Shown: in pieces, positions 8,497 to 16,497 of the stretch
How positions within the stretch are numbered: the first letter of the stretch is position 1
Layout of the letters: each line of letters starts with the position of its first letter
DNA from: Saprospiraceae bacterium
Lineage (GTDB): Bacteria; Bacteroidota; Bacteroidia; Chitinophagales; Saprospiraceae
Direction of reading: 5' to 3'
Assembly: GCA_016714895.1 (NCBI GenBank)
Contig: JADKBV010000001.1
Span: 248,001 to 312,000 of the forward strand
DNA: 64,000 bases
Translations under genes and position numbers: made by a program
Notes under the pieces: model-generated
Databases searched by the model: none
Told to the model about the DNA's origin: nothing
Seen by the model: only the letters and a program-made list of their open reading frames with translations

Positions 8497-9237
8497 TTAT
8501 GACTTTTTTCCTAAATTTTGACCTTCTGATATTTTATTCAAATACATCTGAATGGTATTACTGATACCGTAATATAAAGCGTCACTGATGAGTGCATGAC
8601 CTATAGAAACTTCTTTTGTCATGGGAATCGAAGATATAAAAAATGATAAATTCTTCAGGTTCAGGTCGTGTCCGGCATTGATTTCCAATCGGTTTTCTAT
8701 GCAGGTTTGTGCTGCTTCAACATATGGAGCAATTGCATTTTCGGGATTTTTTTCAAATTCATAAGCATATGGACCTGTATAAAATTCAATCCTGTTTGTT
8801 TGGGTGTCAGCAGCATGTCGGCATAAGTTAGTATCTGCTGCAATAAACAGACTTGTCCGGACTCCCCAACTTTTTATCTGACCGATCACATCGGTGAGGA
8901 AAGATTTGTTTGTGATCGTATCCCATCCTGCATTGGAAGTCAGAACCCCCGGAGGATCAGGTACCAAAGTACATTGATGGGGTCTTATATTTTTTATCAT
9001 GTCCAAAAAATCCGGCGAAGGATATCCTTCTATATTAAACTCTGTTTTAACAACATCTTTCAGTATGGGAAGATCATCAAAACGAACATGTCTTTGGTCT
9101 GGTCTGGGGTGAACCGTAATACCTTGTGCACCGAATCTTTCACAATCCATAGCAAATCTTACCAGATCAGGCATATTACCTCCCCGTCCGTTTCTGATTA
9201 AAGCAACCTTATTGATGTTAACACTTAGTGATGTCAT
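8497..9237 (-). CDS. pdxJ: Pyridoxine 5'-phosphate synthase PdxJ
   Basis: PdxJ condenses 1-deoxy-D-xylulose 5-phosphate with 3-amino-2-oxopropyl phosphate to give pyridoxine 5'-phosphate in the DXP-dependent vitamin B6 pathway. The 246-residue length fits. Family motifs are the N-terminal LSVNINKVALIRNGRGG, TVHPRPDQRHVR near residue 42, the phosphate-binding INAGHDLNLKNL near 192, and SIGHALISDALYYG close to the end. The upstream MDR oxidoreductase gene ends 6 bases before this start, so the two are probably cotranscribed, although no metabolic link between them is obvious. Confidence 0.96.
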   Translation of the reverse strand: MTSLSVNINKVALIRNGRGGNMPDLVRFAMDCERFGAQGITVHPRPDQRHVRFDDLPILKDVVKTEFNIEGYPSPDFLDMIKNIRPHQCTLVPDPPGVLTSNAGWDTITNKSFLTDVIGQIKSWGVRTSLFIAADTNLCRHAADTQTNRIEFYTGPYAYEFEKNPENAIAPYVEAAQTCIENRLEINAGHDLNLKNLSFFISSIPMTKEVSIGHALISDALYYGISNTIQMYLNKISEGQNLGKKS

Positions 9238-9243
9238 GTAATA

Positions 9244-10209
9244 TTAATGTTCAAGGATGATTTTGCCAAATTGCGCCGATGTTTGCATTCTTTCAAGAGC
9301 ATCCGGCAATTGTGAGAATGAATAAACACGGTCGATAACAGGTTTTATTTTATTTTGTTTGATAAATGCCATCATCTCTGAAAAATCTTCCGGAGATCCC
9401 ATAGTACTACCAAGTAAGGAAATCTGCCTCCAGAATATTATATGTGGCGAAAAATCCTGCGTATTTCCTGCACTAGCGCCGTAAAAACAGATTTTTGCAC
9501 CGGCATTACATATTTTTATCAATTGAGGGAATGTATTCCCCATGATACTATCGATGATGATATCAAACCCACCGCTTTTTTGCAGCAATGATTTGTGCCA
9601 ATCATTTTCAATGGTGCATACACCTCCGGCAACACCTAATGCAAGGGCTTTTTCAATTTTTGCCTCTTTTCCCGATGTTACATAAACTTCGCAACCAAGT
9701 GCCAATGCAAACTGGACAGCCCAAAGAGATACTCCTCCACCGGCTCCGGTGATTAATACCTTGTCTCCCTGTTTTGCTCCGGCTCTTTTGATCAATGCCC
9801 TGTAAGCCGTCACACCTGCAAGTGGTATGGCGGCCGCTTCCGCCATGGTGAGATGATCAGGAACTTCAAATAAACTGTTTTCCGGCACGACTATTTTTTC
9901 AGCAAAAGTTCCTTGTCCGGGCATACCAAGGATATGGAATGAATCTGATTGAAAGCTCTCCTCATCTCCCCATTCCAGACCGGGATTTATGATATATTTG
10001 CCCGAACCGGTTAACACAGAAGCATCAGATCCAAGTACACAAGGCAGTTTGATGGAAGGATATTTTCCTTTTATAATCCAGACATCTCTATGGTTTAATG
10101 CCGAGTGACTTATGTCTGCCATTATGTGGTTATTATCCCATAACTGCGGATCGTTTACTTCTGAAAGCACCGGGTTTTCAGACAGTTTTAAAAGATTCCA
10201 TGCTTTCAT
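9244..10209 (-). CDS. Zinc-independent MDR-family oxidoreductase
   Basis: The 321-residue medium-chain dehydrogenase/reductase has the N-terminal GroES-like fold (ALNHRDVWIIKG, residues 37-48) and a Rossmann NAD(P)-binding domain with VLITGAGGGVSLWAVQFA near 155-170. The catalytic-zinc cysteine is Asn (in ALNHRD) and the usual GHE is replaced by GSDAS. No structural four-cysteine lobe is present. It therefore belongs to the quinone-oxidoreductase-like branch that uses NADPH to reduce quinones, enones or similar compounds. The physiological substrate cannot be predicted. It sits directly upstream of pdxJ with a 6-base gap. Confidence 0.85.
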   Translation of the reverse strand: MKAWNLLKLSENPVLSEVNDPQLWDNNHIMADISHSALNHRDVWIIKGKYPSIKLPCVLGSDASVLTGSGKYIINPGLEWGDEESFQSDSFHILGMPGQGTFAEKIVVPENSLFEVPDHLTMAEAAAIPLAGVTAYRALIKRAGAKQGDKVLITGAGGGVSLWAVQFALALGCEVYVTSGKEAKIEKALALGVAGGVCTIENDWHKSLLQKSGGFDIIIDSIMGNTFPQLIKICNAGAKICFYGASAGNTQDFSPHIIFWRQISLLGSTMGSPEDFSEMMAFIKQNKIKPVIDRVYSFSQLPDALERMQTSAQFGKIILEH

Positions 10210-10330
10210 ACTATTTCTATTTGAAAACGCACCAAAAAAATATATAGGGAAAACAAAACTAAATTATAAACCATTGATAAAACCAATTCTTTTAAGGTCA
10301 AAGAATTAGTTTATAGTAATCAGATTCAGT

Positions 10331-11092
10331 CTAAAATTTTGTCTCCAGCAAATAAGGCAACATGGCTCTCCAGGTAGGCCAATCATGGTTAATGTCATGT
10401 CCCCATACATCCAGATCATGAGGTATACCTTTATGATTAAGCAAAGCAGACAAATATCGCGATCCGTTAGGATCTTCATAATCTCCGCTACCTGTCATTA
10501 TATGGATATGACCAGAACTTCTGATTTGGTTGAGATGCCATTCATCATTCAAATCCTGAAGATAGTGCATAGGACTGTTGAAATATACATCGTCATCCCA
10601 ATATCCCTTGGTGTATTGAGATAAATCATAAAGTCCGGACATCGCTATACATCCGTTTATGATATTGGGTCGTTTGAAAAACAAATTTGCCGCATGTAAT
10701 GCACCAAAAGAAGCACCACAAGTTATTATGGGTGTTTCCTGACTGGTTCTTGATCTTATGTAGGGTGCTACTTCCTCATAAACATATTGGTTAAATTGCT
10801 GATGTCTGATCGCTTTGTGTCTGCCTTCCATTTTATTGTTCAACCAACTTTCACTATTGATAGAATTGATGGAATAAACCTTTAGTTTTCCGGCCTCGAT
10901 AAAAGGTTTGATAAAATCAATGAGCAAAAATCTTTCATATTCGAGATAATCTGCAGCAGCAGTTGGCAAAAGCAACAAAGCAAAGCCAAAGTGGCCATAT
11001 TCTACAATTTCCATATTTTTGTGCAAAGATGGACTGTACCATTGATCGATGTGTCTGTGCATAATTCTGTTTTTAGGGTGGAAAGCTACCAC
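10331..11092 (-). CDS. Putative esterase, alpha/beta hydrolase
   Basis: The 253-residue cytoplasmic protein matches the esterase D/enterochelin-esterase-like family. The nucleophile elbow is GASFGA, a possible acid residue is in GSGDYEDPNGS, and the catalytic histidine is probably in the closing GHDINHDWPTWRAMLPYLL segment. The protein would hydrolyse an ester or thioester such as an acyl or formyl conjugate; the substrate is unknown. The start is uncertain: the frame opens with GTG at 11092, and an ATG follows 10 codons later at 11062. It stands alone, transcribed divergently from the exported thioredoxin. Confidence 0.85.
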   Translation of the reverse strand: MVAFHPKNRIMHRHIDQWYSPSLHKNMEIVEYGHFGFALLLLPTAAADYLEYERFLLIDFIKPFIEAGKLKVYSINSINSESWLNNKMEGRHKAIRHQQFNQYVYEEVAPYIRSRTSQETPIITCGASFGALHAANLFFKRPNIINGCIAMSGLYDLSQYTKGYWDDDVYFNSPMHYLQDLNDEWHLNQIRSSGHIHIMTGSGDYEDPNGSRYLSALLNHKGIPHDLDVWGHDINHDWPTWRAMLPYLLETKF

Positions 11093-11272
11093 ATTTTACA
11101 GGTTTGGACAACACAAAACAGGTTTTTTTGTTAAAAATTAATTGTTTGGGATTCGTTGCCATCACAATACTAAATAAACAGGATTGAATTGATTTGTATA
11201 TTTTGGTAAAATCTTGCACAAATCGAACCGGTTTTACAGTTGATTGTTAAAATTACATTAAGACGGAGCTTT

Positions 11273-11307
11273 TTTGAATCCTTTTTTTTTGAATACCGTT
11301 ACCTTTG
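11273..11307 (+). promoter_or_regulatory. Promoter of the exported thioredoxin gene
   Basis: A -33-like TTTG (11273-11276) and a -7 TACCTTTG (11300-11307) are separated by 23 bases, close to the Bacteroidota sigma-A pattern. Transcription would start around 11312, after the GTG and ATG codons at the front of the long frame. This makes the ATG at 11327 the sensible start. Confidence 0.6.
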
Positions 11308-11326
11308 CATGGTGAATGTCACAAGT

Positions 11327-11878
11327 ATGAATAAATTGTTTTTTTATATCGTTTTACAAATAGTCTGGATTTCCCAGCCTTTGATGAGTCAGCAACAAAT
11401 TAAATGGTTGTCATGGGAGGAAGCACAGGAAAAAGCAAAAAAGGAAAAAAAGAAAATATTTGTGGATGTACACACAGAGTGGTGTGGTTGGTGCAAAAAA
11501 ATGGATAAAACCACCTTTTCAGATGCACACATTGTAGAATACATCAACAATCATTATTATGCGATTAAATTTGATGCAGAATTGAAAGAACCGGTCCAGT
11601 TCAAAGGAAAATCTTATGAATATACACGTTATGGTAACAGAGGTTATCACGAGCTGGCAAAAACCCTCTTACAAGGTAAAATGAGTTTTCCTTCTCTGGT
11701 TTTTCTGGATGAAGAATTTACAGTGATTCAGTCAATTCCGGGTTTTCAGGATGAAAAATACTTCCTCATGATTTCTTCATATTTTCATGAAAATGCACAC
11801 AAAAATACACCGTGGTCTGTATATATGAATGATTTTGAAGTCAAAGGTAAAGGTTGTAATAAACAACACAAAAAATAA
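11327..11878 (+). CDS. Exported thioredoxin-fold protein
   Basis: The 183-residue protein begins with a signal peptide (MNKLFFYIVLQIVWISQPLM, cleavage near SQQQ) and carries a thioredoxin-like domain with the redox motif WCGWC at residues 52-56, in the context VDVHTEWCGWCKKMDKTTF. This is the thioredoxin_7/DUF255-like arrangement in which a CGWC active site precedes KKM. It should act on protein disulfides in the periplasm. The start was chosen from the promoter position; an ATG at 11309 and a TTG at 11240 lie upstream in frame but near or before the -7 box. A strong terminator follows 33 bases after the stop. Confidence 0.85.
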   Translation: MNKLFFYIVLQIVWISQPLMSQQQIKWLSWEEAQEKAKKEKKKIFVDVHTEWCGWCKKMDKTTFSDAHIVEYINNHYYAIKFDAELKEPVQFKGKSYEYTRYGNRGYHELAKTLLQGKMSFPSLVFLDEEFTVIQSIPGFQDEKYFLMISSYFHENAHKNTPWSVYMNDFEVKGKGCNKQHKK

Positions 11879-11911
11879 TGTTTGAAGAGATAAGTTTGGA
11901 ATATATTGAAG

Positions 11912-11943
11912 AAAACCCGGTTATCAAAAAACCGGGTTTTTTT
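11912..11943 (+). terminator. Rho-independent terminator after the thioredoxin gene
   Basis: A perfect 11-base-pair stem pairs AAAACCCGGTT (11912-11922) with AACCGGGTTTT (11930-11940) around a 7-base loop, followed by further T residues. It ends the thioredoxin transcript 100 bases before bshC, so bshC needs its own promoter. Confidence 0.88.
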
Positions 11944-12043
11944 ATTGACAACTATCTCTTCTGTACTTTGTTAATCGTTTCATATTTTTATTTATCAGCA
12001 TAATCTCTTTGTTTATACTACCTTTTTTCAAAACAAAACCTTC

Positions 12044-13636
12044 ATGGATATAAAAACCTTCCCGTTTGATAAAATACCACAACTGGCAATAAGAGATGTC
12101 GACTATCAGATGAATCCGCAAAAGTTTAAAGATTTTATCGCTTTTATGCCGGATGAAGAAGGGATTGAGCAGGCAATTGCCGCCAGAAAAAATAATCAAA
12201 CCGACAGAACATTATTATACCAGGTCCTGACCGATCAGTACGCGGTTTCAGGTTTGAGTCAGAAACAGAAAATTCATCTTGAAAAACTAAAAGATGAAAA
12301 TACTTTTACCATAACGACGGCACACCAGCCGGTTTTGTTTACCGGCCCCCTGTACTACCTGATGAAAATGTTTTCTGTCATTCGATTGGCTGATGACTTA
12401 TCAGAAAAATATCAGCAATTTCATTTTGTTCCGGTATTTATCAACGGCGCTGAAGATCATGATTTTGAAGAGATTCAGTCAACTTTTCTCTTTCAGAAAA
12501 AAATAATTTGGGAAACGGCTCAAAAAGGTCCTGTAGGAAGGTTTTCTACAGAAGGGCTGGACAAAGTCCTGGATCAGTTTTCAGAAATATTAGGTGATTC
12601 ACCCAAAGCAAGGGATATAAAAAATTTGTTGCAATCGGCTCTGTCCAAAAGTACAAACTATAACGAATTTACATTTAATCTGATTCATGGTTTGACCTCA
12701 GACTATGGATTGATGTATGTGAATATGGATCAACCTGCTTTTAAAAGAGCATTTATACCTTATTTCGAAAAAGAGCTTTTTGAACAGCAAAGTGAAAGGT
12801 TAATAAGTGAAACACAGGAAAAACTTTTTGGTCTGGGATATAAACCACAGGCTTTTGCAAGGAAAATAAATCTTTTTTATTTTACAAAAGAAGGAACCAG
12901 AAACCGTATCGTTTTTGAAGACCATGTGTTTAAAGTGGTGGATACCGATATTATTTGGTCAGAGGCAGAATTAAAAAAGGTTTTATACCAAAATCCTGAA
13001 AATTTCAGCCCGAATGTAGTCACCAGACCGTTGTATCAATCTGCTATGCTACCTGACGTAGTTTTTGTCGGTGGAGGAGGGGAGATCGCCTATTGGATGG
13101 AAAGACTTTCGCAGTTCCAATATTATGGTTTGTTTTTTCCGGTTCTGATCAGGCGGAATTCAGCGTTTATTTTGACATCCAATATTCGGAAAACGATGCA
13201 TAAATTAGGATTGGATCTCGGAGCTTTTTTTCCGGATGAAGATAAAATAATTCATGACTACGTACAGAATACATCGGACAACCATTCGTATTTTTCACAG
13301 GAGCAACAAGTTTTGTCAGAAAGTTGGACCAGACTCACAGAAAAAGTAGTAGAGTATGATACAACCTTAAAAGGATACATGGAGGCCGAAAAAGTTAAGT
13401 TGTCAAGAATGGTGGAACACGTCGAACAAAAAGTCATAAGGGTGTTAAAACAACAGGAAGACCAGAAGATTCAGCAAATAAAAAATGTTAAACATAAACT
13501 TTTTCCGGGGAATGGCCTGCAGGAAAGAGTTGAAAACATCTTTCAATATTATATTTCCGAAAATGTTGATATCGCCGAAGTCCTCTACCAAACCATGAAT
13601 CCAATGGAAAAAGAATGTAAAGTATTATTCCTCTGA
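12044..13636 (+). CDS. bshC: Bacillithiol biosynthesis cysteine-adding enzyme BshC
   Basis: BshC adds cysteine to glucosaminyl-malate, the last step of bacillithiol synthesis. The 530-residue length is typical. The N-terminal domain shows the family motif TTAHQPVLFTGPLYYLMKM (about residues 93-111), followed by FVPVFINGAEDHDFEEI near 140. A second signature, LPDVVFVGGGGEIAYWMERL, lies near 335-355, and a long C-terminal coiled coil spans about 440-500 (EQKVIRVLKQQEDQKIQQIKN). The last 12 bases overlap the 3' end of accD on the other strand. bshB1 is in the same window but not in the same operon. Confidence 0.94.
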   Translation: MDIKTFPFDKIPQLAIRDVDYQMNPQKFKDFIAFMPDEEGIEQAIAARKNNQTDRTLLYQVLTDQYAVSGLSQKQKIHLEKLKDENTFTITTAHQPVLFTGPLYYLMKMFSVIRLADDLSEKYQQFHFVPVFINGAEDHDFEEIQSTFLFQKKIIWETAQKGPVGRFSTEGLDKVLDQFSEILGDSPKARDIKNLLQSALSKSTNYNEFTFNLIHGLTSDYGLMYVNMDQPAFKRAFIPYFEKELFEQQSERLISETQEKLFGLGYKPQAFARKINLFYFTKEGTRNRIVFEDHVFKVVDTDIIWSEAELKKVLYQNPENFSPNVVTRPLYQSAMLPDVVFVGGGGEIAYWMERLSQFQYYGLFFPVLIRRNSAFILTSNIRKTMHKLGLDLGAFFPDEDKIIHDYVQNTSDNHSYFSQEQQVLSESWTRLTEKVVEYDTTLKGYMEAEKVKLSRMVEHVEQKVIRVLKQQEDQKIQQIKNVKHKLFPGNGLQERVENIFQYYISENVDIAEVLYQTMNPMEKECKVLFL

Positions 13637-14491
13637 GGTATCGTTGGCTGTATTGTCAAAAAGAATTAACATATCAACTATCCTGTTTTTAAGGTCCCTC
13701 CGGTGTACTATAAAGTCCAGAAATCCGTGTTCTAATAGATATTCTGAAGTCTGGAATCCTTCCGGTAAATCTTTTTTAATGGTTTCTTTAATAACCCGGG
13801 GACCGGCAAAACCTATCAAAGCTTCCGGTTCTGCAAAGTTGATATCTCCCAACATGGCATAGGATGCTGTGACTCCACCGGTAGTCGGGTCCGTCAAAAA
13901 AGAAAAATAGGGGATGCCGTTTTTGGCAAGCAAAGTGAGCTTTGCTGAGGTTTTTGCCATTTGCATAAGAGAGAATGCAGATTCCATCATTCGGGCTCCT
14001 CCTGATTTTGAAATAATCATCAGGGGAACTTTATGTTCGAGACAATAATCGATTGACCTGGATATTTTTTCACCAACCACCGATCCCATCGAACCACCTA
14101 TAAAACCAAAATCCATACAGGCAATTACTATGGGTAATTTACCTACTTTGCCGTGTGCCACAGACATGGCATCTTTTAGTTGTGTTTTTTTATACGCTTC
14201 GTTCAGACGATCCTGATAGGATTTCAGGTCTTTAAATTCCAATCTGTCTACGGATACAACTTCGTCGAATAATCTGGTATATTTTCCGTCAAATAAAATC
14301 GAAAAATAATCTGAAGAACTGATTCTGACATGAAAATCACATTTGGGACAGATATAGAGATTTGCCTTCAATTCTTTGATGGTAGTCATCGTATTACATC
14401 GTCCACACTTATGCCAGAGGCCGTCAGGGGCTTCTTTTTTATTTTTGGTGGTGGTTTGTATTCCTTCCTTTAATCGTTTAAACCAACTCAT
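13625..14491 (-). CDS. accD: Acetyl-CoA carboxylase carboxyltransferase beta subunit AccD
   Basis: AccD forms, with AccA, the carboxyltransferase that moves the carboxyl group from carboxybiotin to acetyl-CoA, giving malonyl-CoA for fatty-acid synthesis. The N-terminal four-cysteine zinc ribbon is complete (C29, C32, C48, C51). The crotonase-like core includes SKSGGARMMESAFSLMQMAKT, TDPTTGGVTASYAMLGDI and EALIGFAGPRVI. The length of 288 residues is normal. It lies alone on the minus strand and its stop codon is inside the end of bshC, so the two transcripts overlap antisense. Confidence 0.97.
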   Translation of the reverse strand: MSWFKRLKEGIQTTTKNKKEAPDGLWHKCGRCNTMTTIKELKANLYICPKCDFHVRISSSDYFSILFDGKYTRLFDEVVSVDRLEFKDLKSYQDRLNEAYKKTQLKDAMSVAHGKVGKLPIVIACMDFGFIGGSMGSVVGEKISRSIDYCLEHKVPLMIISKSGGARMMESAFSLMQMAKTSAKLTLLAKNGIPYFSFLTDPTTGGVTASYAMLGDINFAEPEALIGFAGPRVIKETIKKDLPEGFQTSEYLLEHGFLDFIVHRRDLKNRIVDMLILFDNTANDTSEE

Positions 14492-14655
14492 TACAGGGGT
14501 TTTGACTGATAAGTAAACTCATTTGAACAAGCCACAAAGGTAGTAATATCCTATGGAAATCAGTAAAATCTTATAAAAATATCTTATATAAATAATTAAC
14601 ATATGTACAAAATATTGCAATTCAATTATTTGCATAAAATACAATATTGTAGGAA

Positions 14656-14691
14656 TAAAAAAAGGGCCAGCTCTCCCTAAAGAACCGGCCC
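14656..14691 (-). terminator. Strand-specific rho-independent terminator
   Basis: Read on the minus strand, arms at 14681-14691 and 14664-14674 form an 11-pair stem around a 6-base loop, then run into seven T residues (A run at 14657-14663). Two of the pairs are G-U only in the minus-strand RNA and would be C-A mismatches in the plus-strand RNA, so the hairpin works in one direction. It stands about 150 bases after the lipoprotein stop, unusually far, and 165 bases before accD. Confidence 0.75.
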
Positions 14692-14779
14692 CGAGTAACA
14701 ATTTGCTAATTACTCTAACTCAATCTCAGTTTTTGTTAGTCTAAAACCGTGCCAAAAATCTGAAAACAGGGAAGAGTAA

Positions 14780-14805
14780 AAAAATATTTTTTAAAAAATA
14801 TTTTT
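14780..14805. repeat. Perfect 26-base AT-only palindrome
   Basis: The 13-base half A5-T-A-T6 is followed immediately by its exact reverse complement, centred between 14792 and 14793. The minus-strand lipoprotein gene stops 36 bases away, so it may serve as a weak first terminator for that gene. The simple composition means chance cannot be ruled out. Confidence 0.5.
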
Positions 14806-14840
14806 GATATGACTTTTTATTGCAAAAATACAGAATCAGG

Positions 14841-15419
14841 TTATTTTTTAGTGGCCACAAAAGCACACTGGTCGTCTAATTTTAATGTTCCTGCAGGAAT
14901 CGGAATGCCGCTGATCACAACTGCATCTTTGTTTTCCATAGATAGATTAAGTTTTCCTGAAAGGGTCTTGTTATCAGAAGAAATACCCAATTTACTTTTG
15001 ATCGTACCTCTGGCCAGGATTGGGGTAGTACCACTTCCTGGATAAAAGATTTCAGGAACCACTTCAATACTTTCCAAAATGGCATCTATGGATATTGAGT
15101 CTTTAGTGAAAATGGTTCCTTTAACAGGAATCGGTCCTATGGTACTTTGAATAATCAGGTTTACTTCAGATTTGACAGCAAGATCGCTCACGGTCATATC
15201 TGCAGTTTGAAAAACGGACGCTAAAGTACCACTACAATTAAAAACGCAGGAATATTCTCCGGTAAATCTTTTTTGATAAGTGCACGTATTGGTACTGACA
15301 CTGGCATCCGCATTATAATTGTCAGCAGCGGTATCTGTACATCCTTCTACTTCTTTTTTACATGAAGTTGCAGTAAGGATAATCAAAAAAACAAAAAAAG
15401 TTAATTGTTTAAAATTCAT
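14841..15419 (-). CDS. Lipoprotein with a GCTD...CTY module
   Basis: Starting from ATG at 15419, the 192-residue protein has a lipoprotein signal peptide with lipobox TATSC followed by KK. Just after the anchor lies GCTDTAADNYNADASV...TCTY, a short disulfide-like module widely repeated in secreted Bacteroidota proteins. The remaining part (about 150 residues) is beta-rich with no recognised family and contains few cysteines. The upstream frame extends 14 codons further, but the promoter at 15451-15480 places the RNA start after those codons. Likely an outer-membrane or periplasmic lipoprotein of unknown function. Confidence 0.75.
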   Translation of the reverse strand: MNFKQLTFFVFLIILTATSCKKEVEGCTDTAADNYNADASVSTNTCTYQKRFTGEYSCVFNCSGTLASVFQTADMTVSDLAVKSEVNLIIQSTIGPIPVKGTIFTKDSISIDAILESIEVVPEIFYPGSGTTPILARGTIKSKLGISSDNKTLSGKLNLSMENKDAVVISGIPIPAGTLKLDDQCAFVATKK

Positions 15420-15450
15420 GTGATTTAATTTAAGATTGATAGATAAAGAA

Positions 15451-15480
15451 CAAAAATACAACTATTTTTTGTTTTCCAAA
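15451..15480 (-). promoter_or_regulatory. Promoter of the GCTD lipoprotein gene
   Basis: On the minus strand a TTTG -33 element (15477-15480) and a TATTTTTG -7 box (15451-15458) are 18 bases apart, a near-consensus Bacteroidota promoter. It overlaps the last codons of the small exported protein upstream and gives a leader of about 25 bases. Confidence 0.65.
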
Positions 15481-15752
15481 ATATTTACATAATCCAGACT
15501 TCCTAATCTGAAACGAAAGGGAACGGCAGAACGCTTCTCGATTCTGTCTTCTAATGCACAAAAAAAAGGTTTTTTTTCAAAATGGGGTAATATTCTGAAT
15601 GTTGTTGAAGGCTCAGTCCTTATAAATGGTTCAAATATCCGAAAATATGTACTTGCCGTGTCTTTTCGAGGAATACTGTATTGAGCAAATGAAAATACTG
15701 TACAAAAAAGCAAAAAAACAGGTATAAAAAAAGATATGATGTTATATCTCAT
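15462..15752 (-). CDS. Small exported protein of unknown function
   Basis: The 96-residue product starts with a clear signal peptide (MRYNIISFFIPVFLLFCTVFSFAQ) and leaves a mature part of about 70 residues rich in Phe, Arg and Pro, including the segment PSTTFRILPHFEKKPFFCALEDRIEKR. I recognise no family. The start codon shares a base with the stop of the upstream START-like gene (TAATG), so it is translationally coupled to it. That coupling and the typical signal sequence argue that it is real. Confidence 0.65.
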   Translation of the reverse strand: MRYNIISFFIPVFLLFCTVFSFAQYSIPRKDTASTYFRIFEPFIRTEPSTTFRILPHFEKKPFFCALEDRIEKRSAVPFRFRLGSLDYVNILENKK

Positions 15753-16129
15753 TATCCGCCACTTTCTTTTTTCATGTCAACCATTAAAGTGTTCCACAAG
15801 TCTGTGGTTTCCTGGACTTCATCGTCTTCACAAAAATCAGTAATCTCCAGAATGGTTTCGTTGGTTACGTCTGCTTTGTAGATTCTGAATTCGAGGTATT
15901 CTTCGTCAGGTGCGTTTTTCCACTTGTAACGAACTCGTTCCTCTTCAATATCGTCAATCATGTATGCTGTTTCGGCATTGTTGCTCCAAATAAATGTGTA
16001 GATGTCGCTGTTGATGTCAACATCATCACAATACCAGCGCACCAAACATTCCGGGGTAGTTACAAATGTATATATGATGGCAGGTGATGCTCTGAATATA
16101 TACTCTAAATTTATTTTTTTTCTCGCCAT
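15752..16129 (-). CDS. START-like (SRPBCC fold) protein
   Basis: The 125-residue cytoplasmic protein resembles the START/AHSA1-like SRPBCC superfamily: the N-terminal KINLEYIFRASPAIIYTFVTTPECLVRWYCDDVDI and the later ILEITDFCEDDE match the way these proteins begin with a strand, a helix pair and a W-rich loop. The fold forms a hydrophobic cavity for a lipid or other ligand. The C-terminus is acidic, then ends in KKESGG. It is common and unassigned in Bacteroidota. It is coupled to the small exported protein downstream. Confidence 0.78.
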   Translation of the reverse strand: MARKKINLEYIFRASPAIIYTFVTTPECLVRWYCDDVDINSDIYTFIWSNNAETAYMIDDIEEERVRYKWKNAPDEEYLEFRIYKADVTNETILEITDFCEDDEVQETTDLWNTLMVDMKKESGG

Positions 16130-16497
16130 ATGGTGATTCTGTCTGTATTGTATATTATAGTAACCTTATTTTGGAGTCAATTGTTAATAAAAAGATGTCT
16201 TTTTTTTAAAATTCCTCACTTCAGGGTGCAAAAAAAAATATTTTCACCAATTATCAAAACAAATGAACTTTTTTTACATAAATTTAATTTATAATCATGG
16301 ATTTTTTAATCCCTCACTTTGTGTTATTTCTCATAAATACTATCTGACACAAAGTTTTGGCTTTATTTTTGAATGATACCATCTTTTTTTTCTTATAAAA
16401 TATTAATTGAGACGCATTAACAAGTTTATTGAATAATTTTTATTATTTTCGCATCTTTTTTTGAAAAACGATAATTTTTTAAACCTTACATAATAGA
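16130..16497. other. AT-rich rpoD upstream region
   Basis: This 368-base gap separates the divergent START-like gene and rpoD. It is very AT-rich. A TATTTTTG box at 16364-16371 and a TATTTTCG box at 16444-16451 on the plus strand are candidate -7 elements for rpoD, but neither has a clear TTG at -33. No gene or hairpin is visible. Confidence 0.45.

Larger units (their letters stand above)
14492..14840. other. 349-base gap with terminator and palindrome
   Basis: This gap between accD and a lipoprotein gene (both minus strand) holds no believable gene. It contains a strand-specific terminator hairpin (14656-14691) and a perfect 26-base AT-only palindrome (14780-14805), described separately. 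The part between them, read on the minus strand, could encode a small RNA. Confidence 0.6.

Noticed and set aside
12008..12026. Promoter for bshC
   Set aside because: TTTG at 12008 and TACCTTTT at 12019 are only 7 bases apart, far too short for a -33/-7 pair.
14519..14701. 60-codon minus-strand ORF upstream of accD
   Set aside because: It covers the terminator hairpin and an AT-rich tract, with a low-complexity Tyr/Ile-rich translation.
14744..14760. Sigma-54 promoter on the minus strand
   Set aside because: The TTGGCACG -24 element is good but TAGAC replaces TTGCA at -12; kept only as a note to the small-RNA finding.
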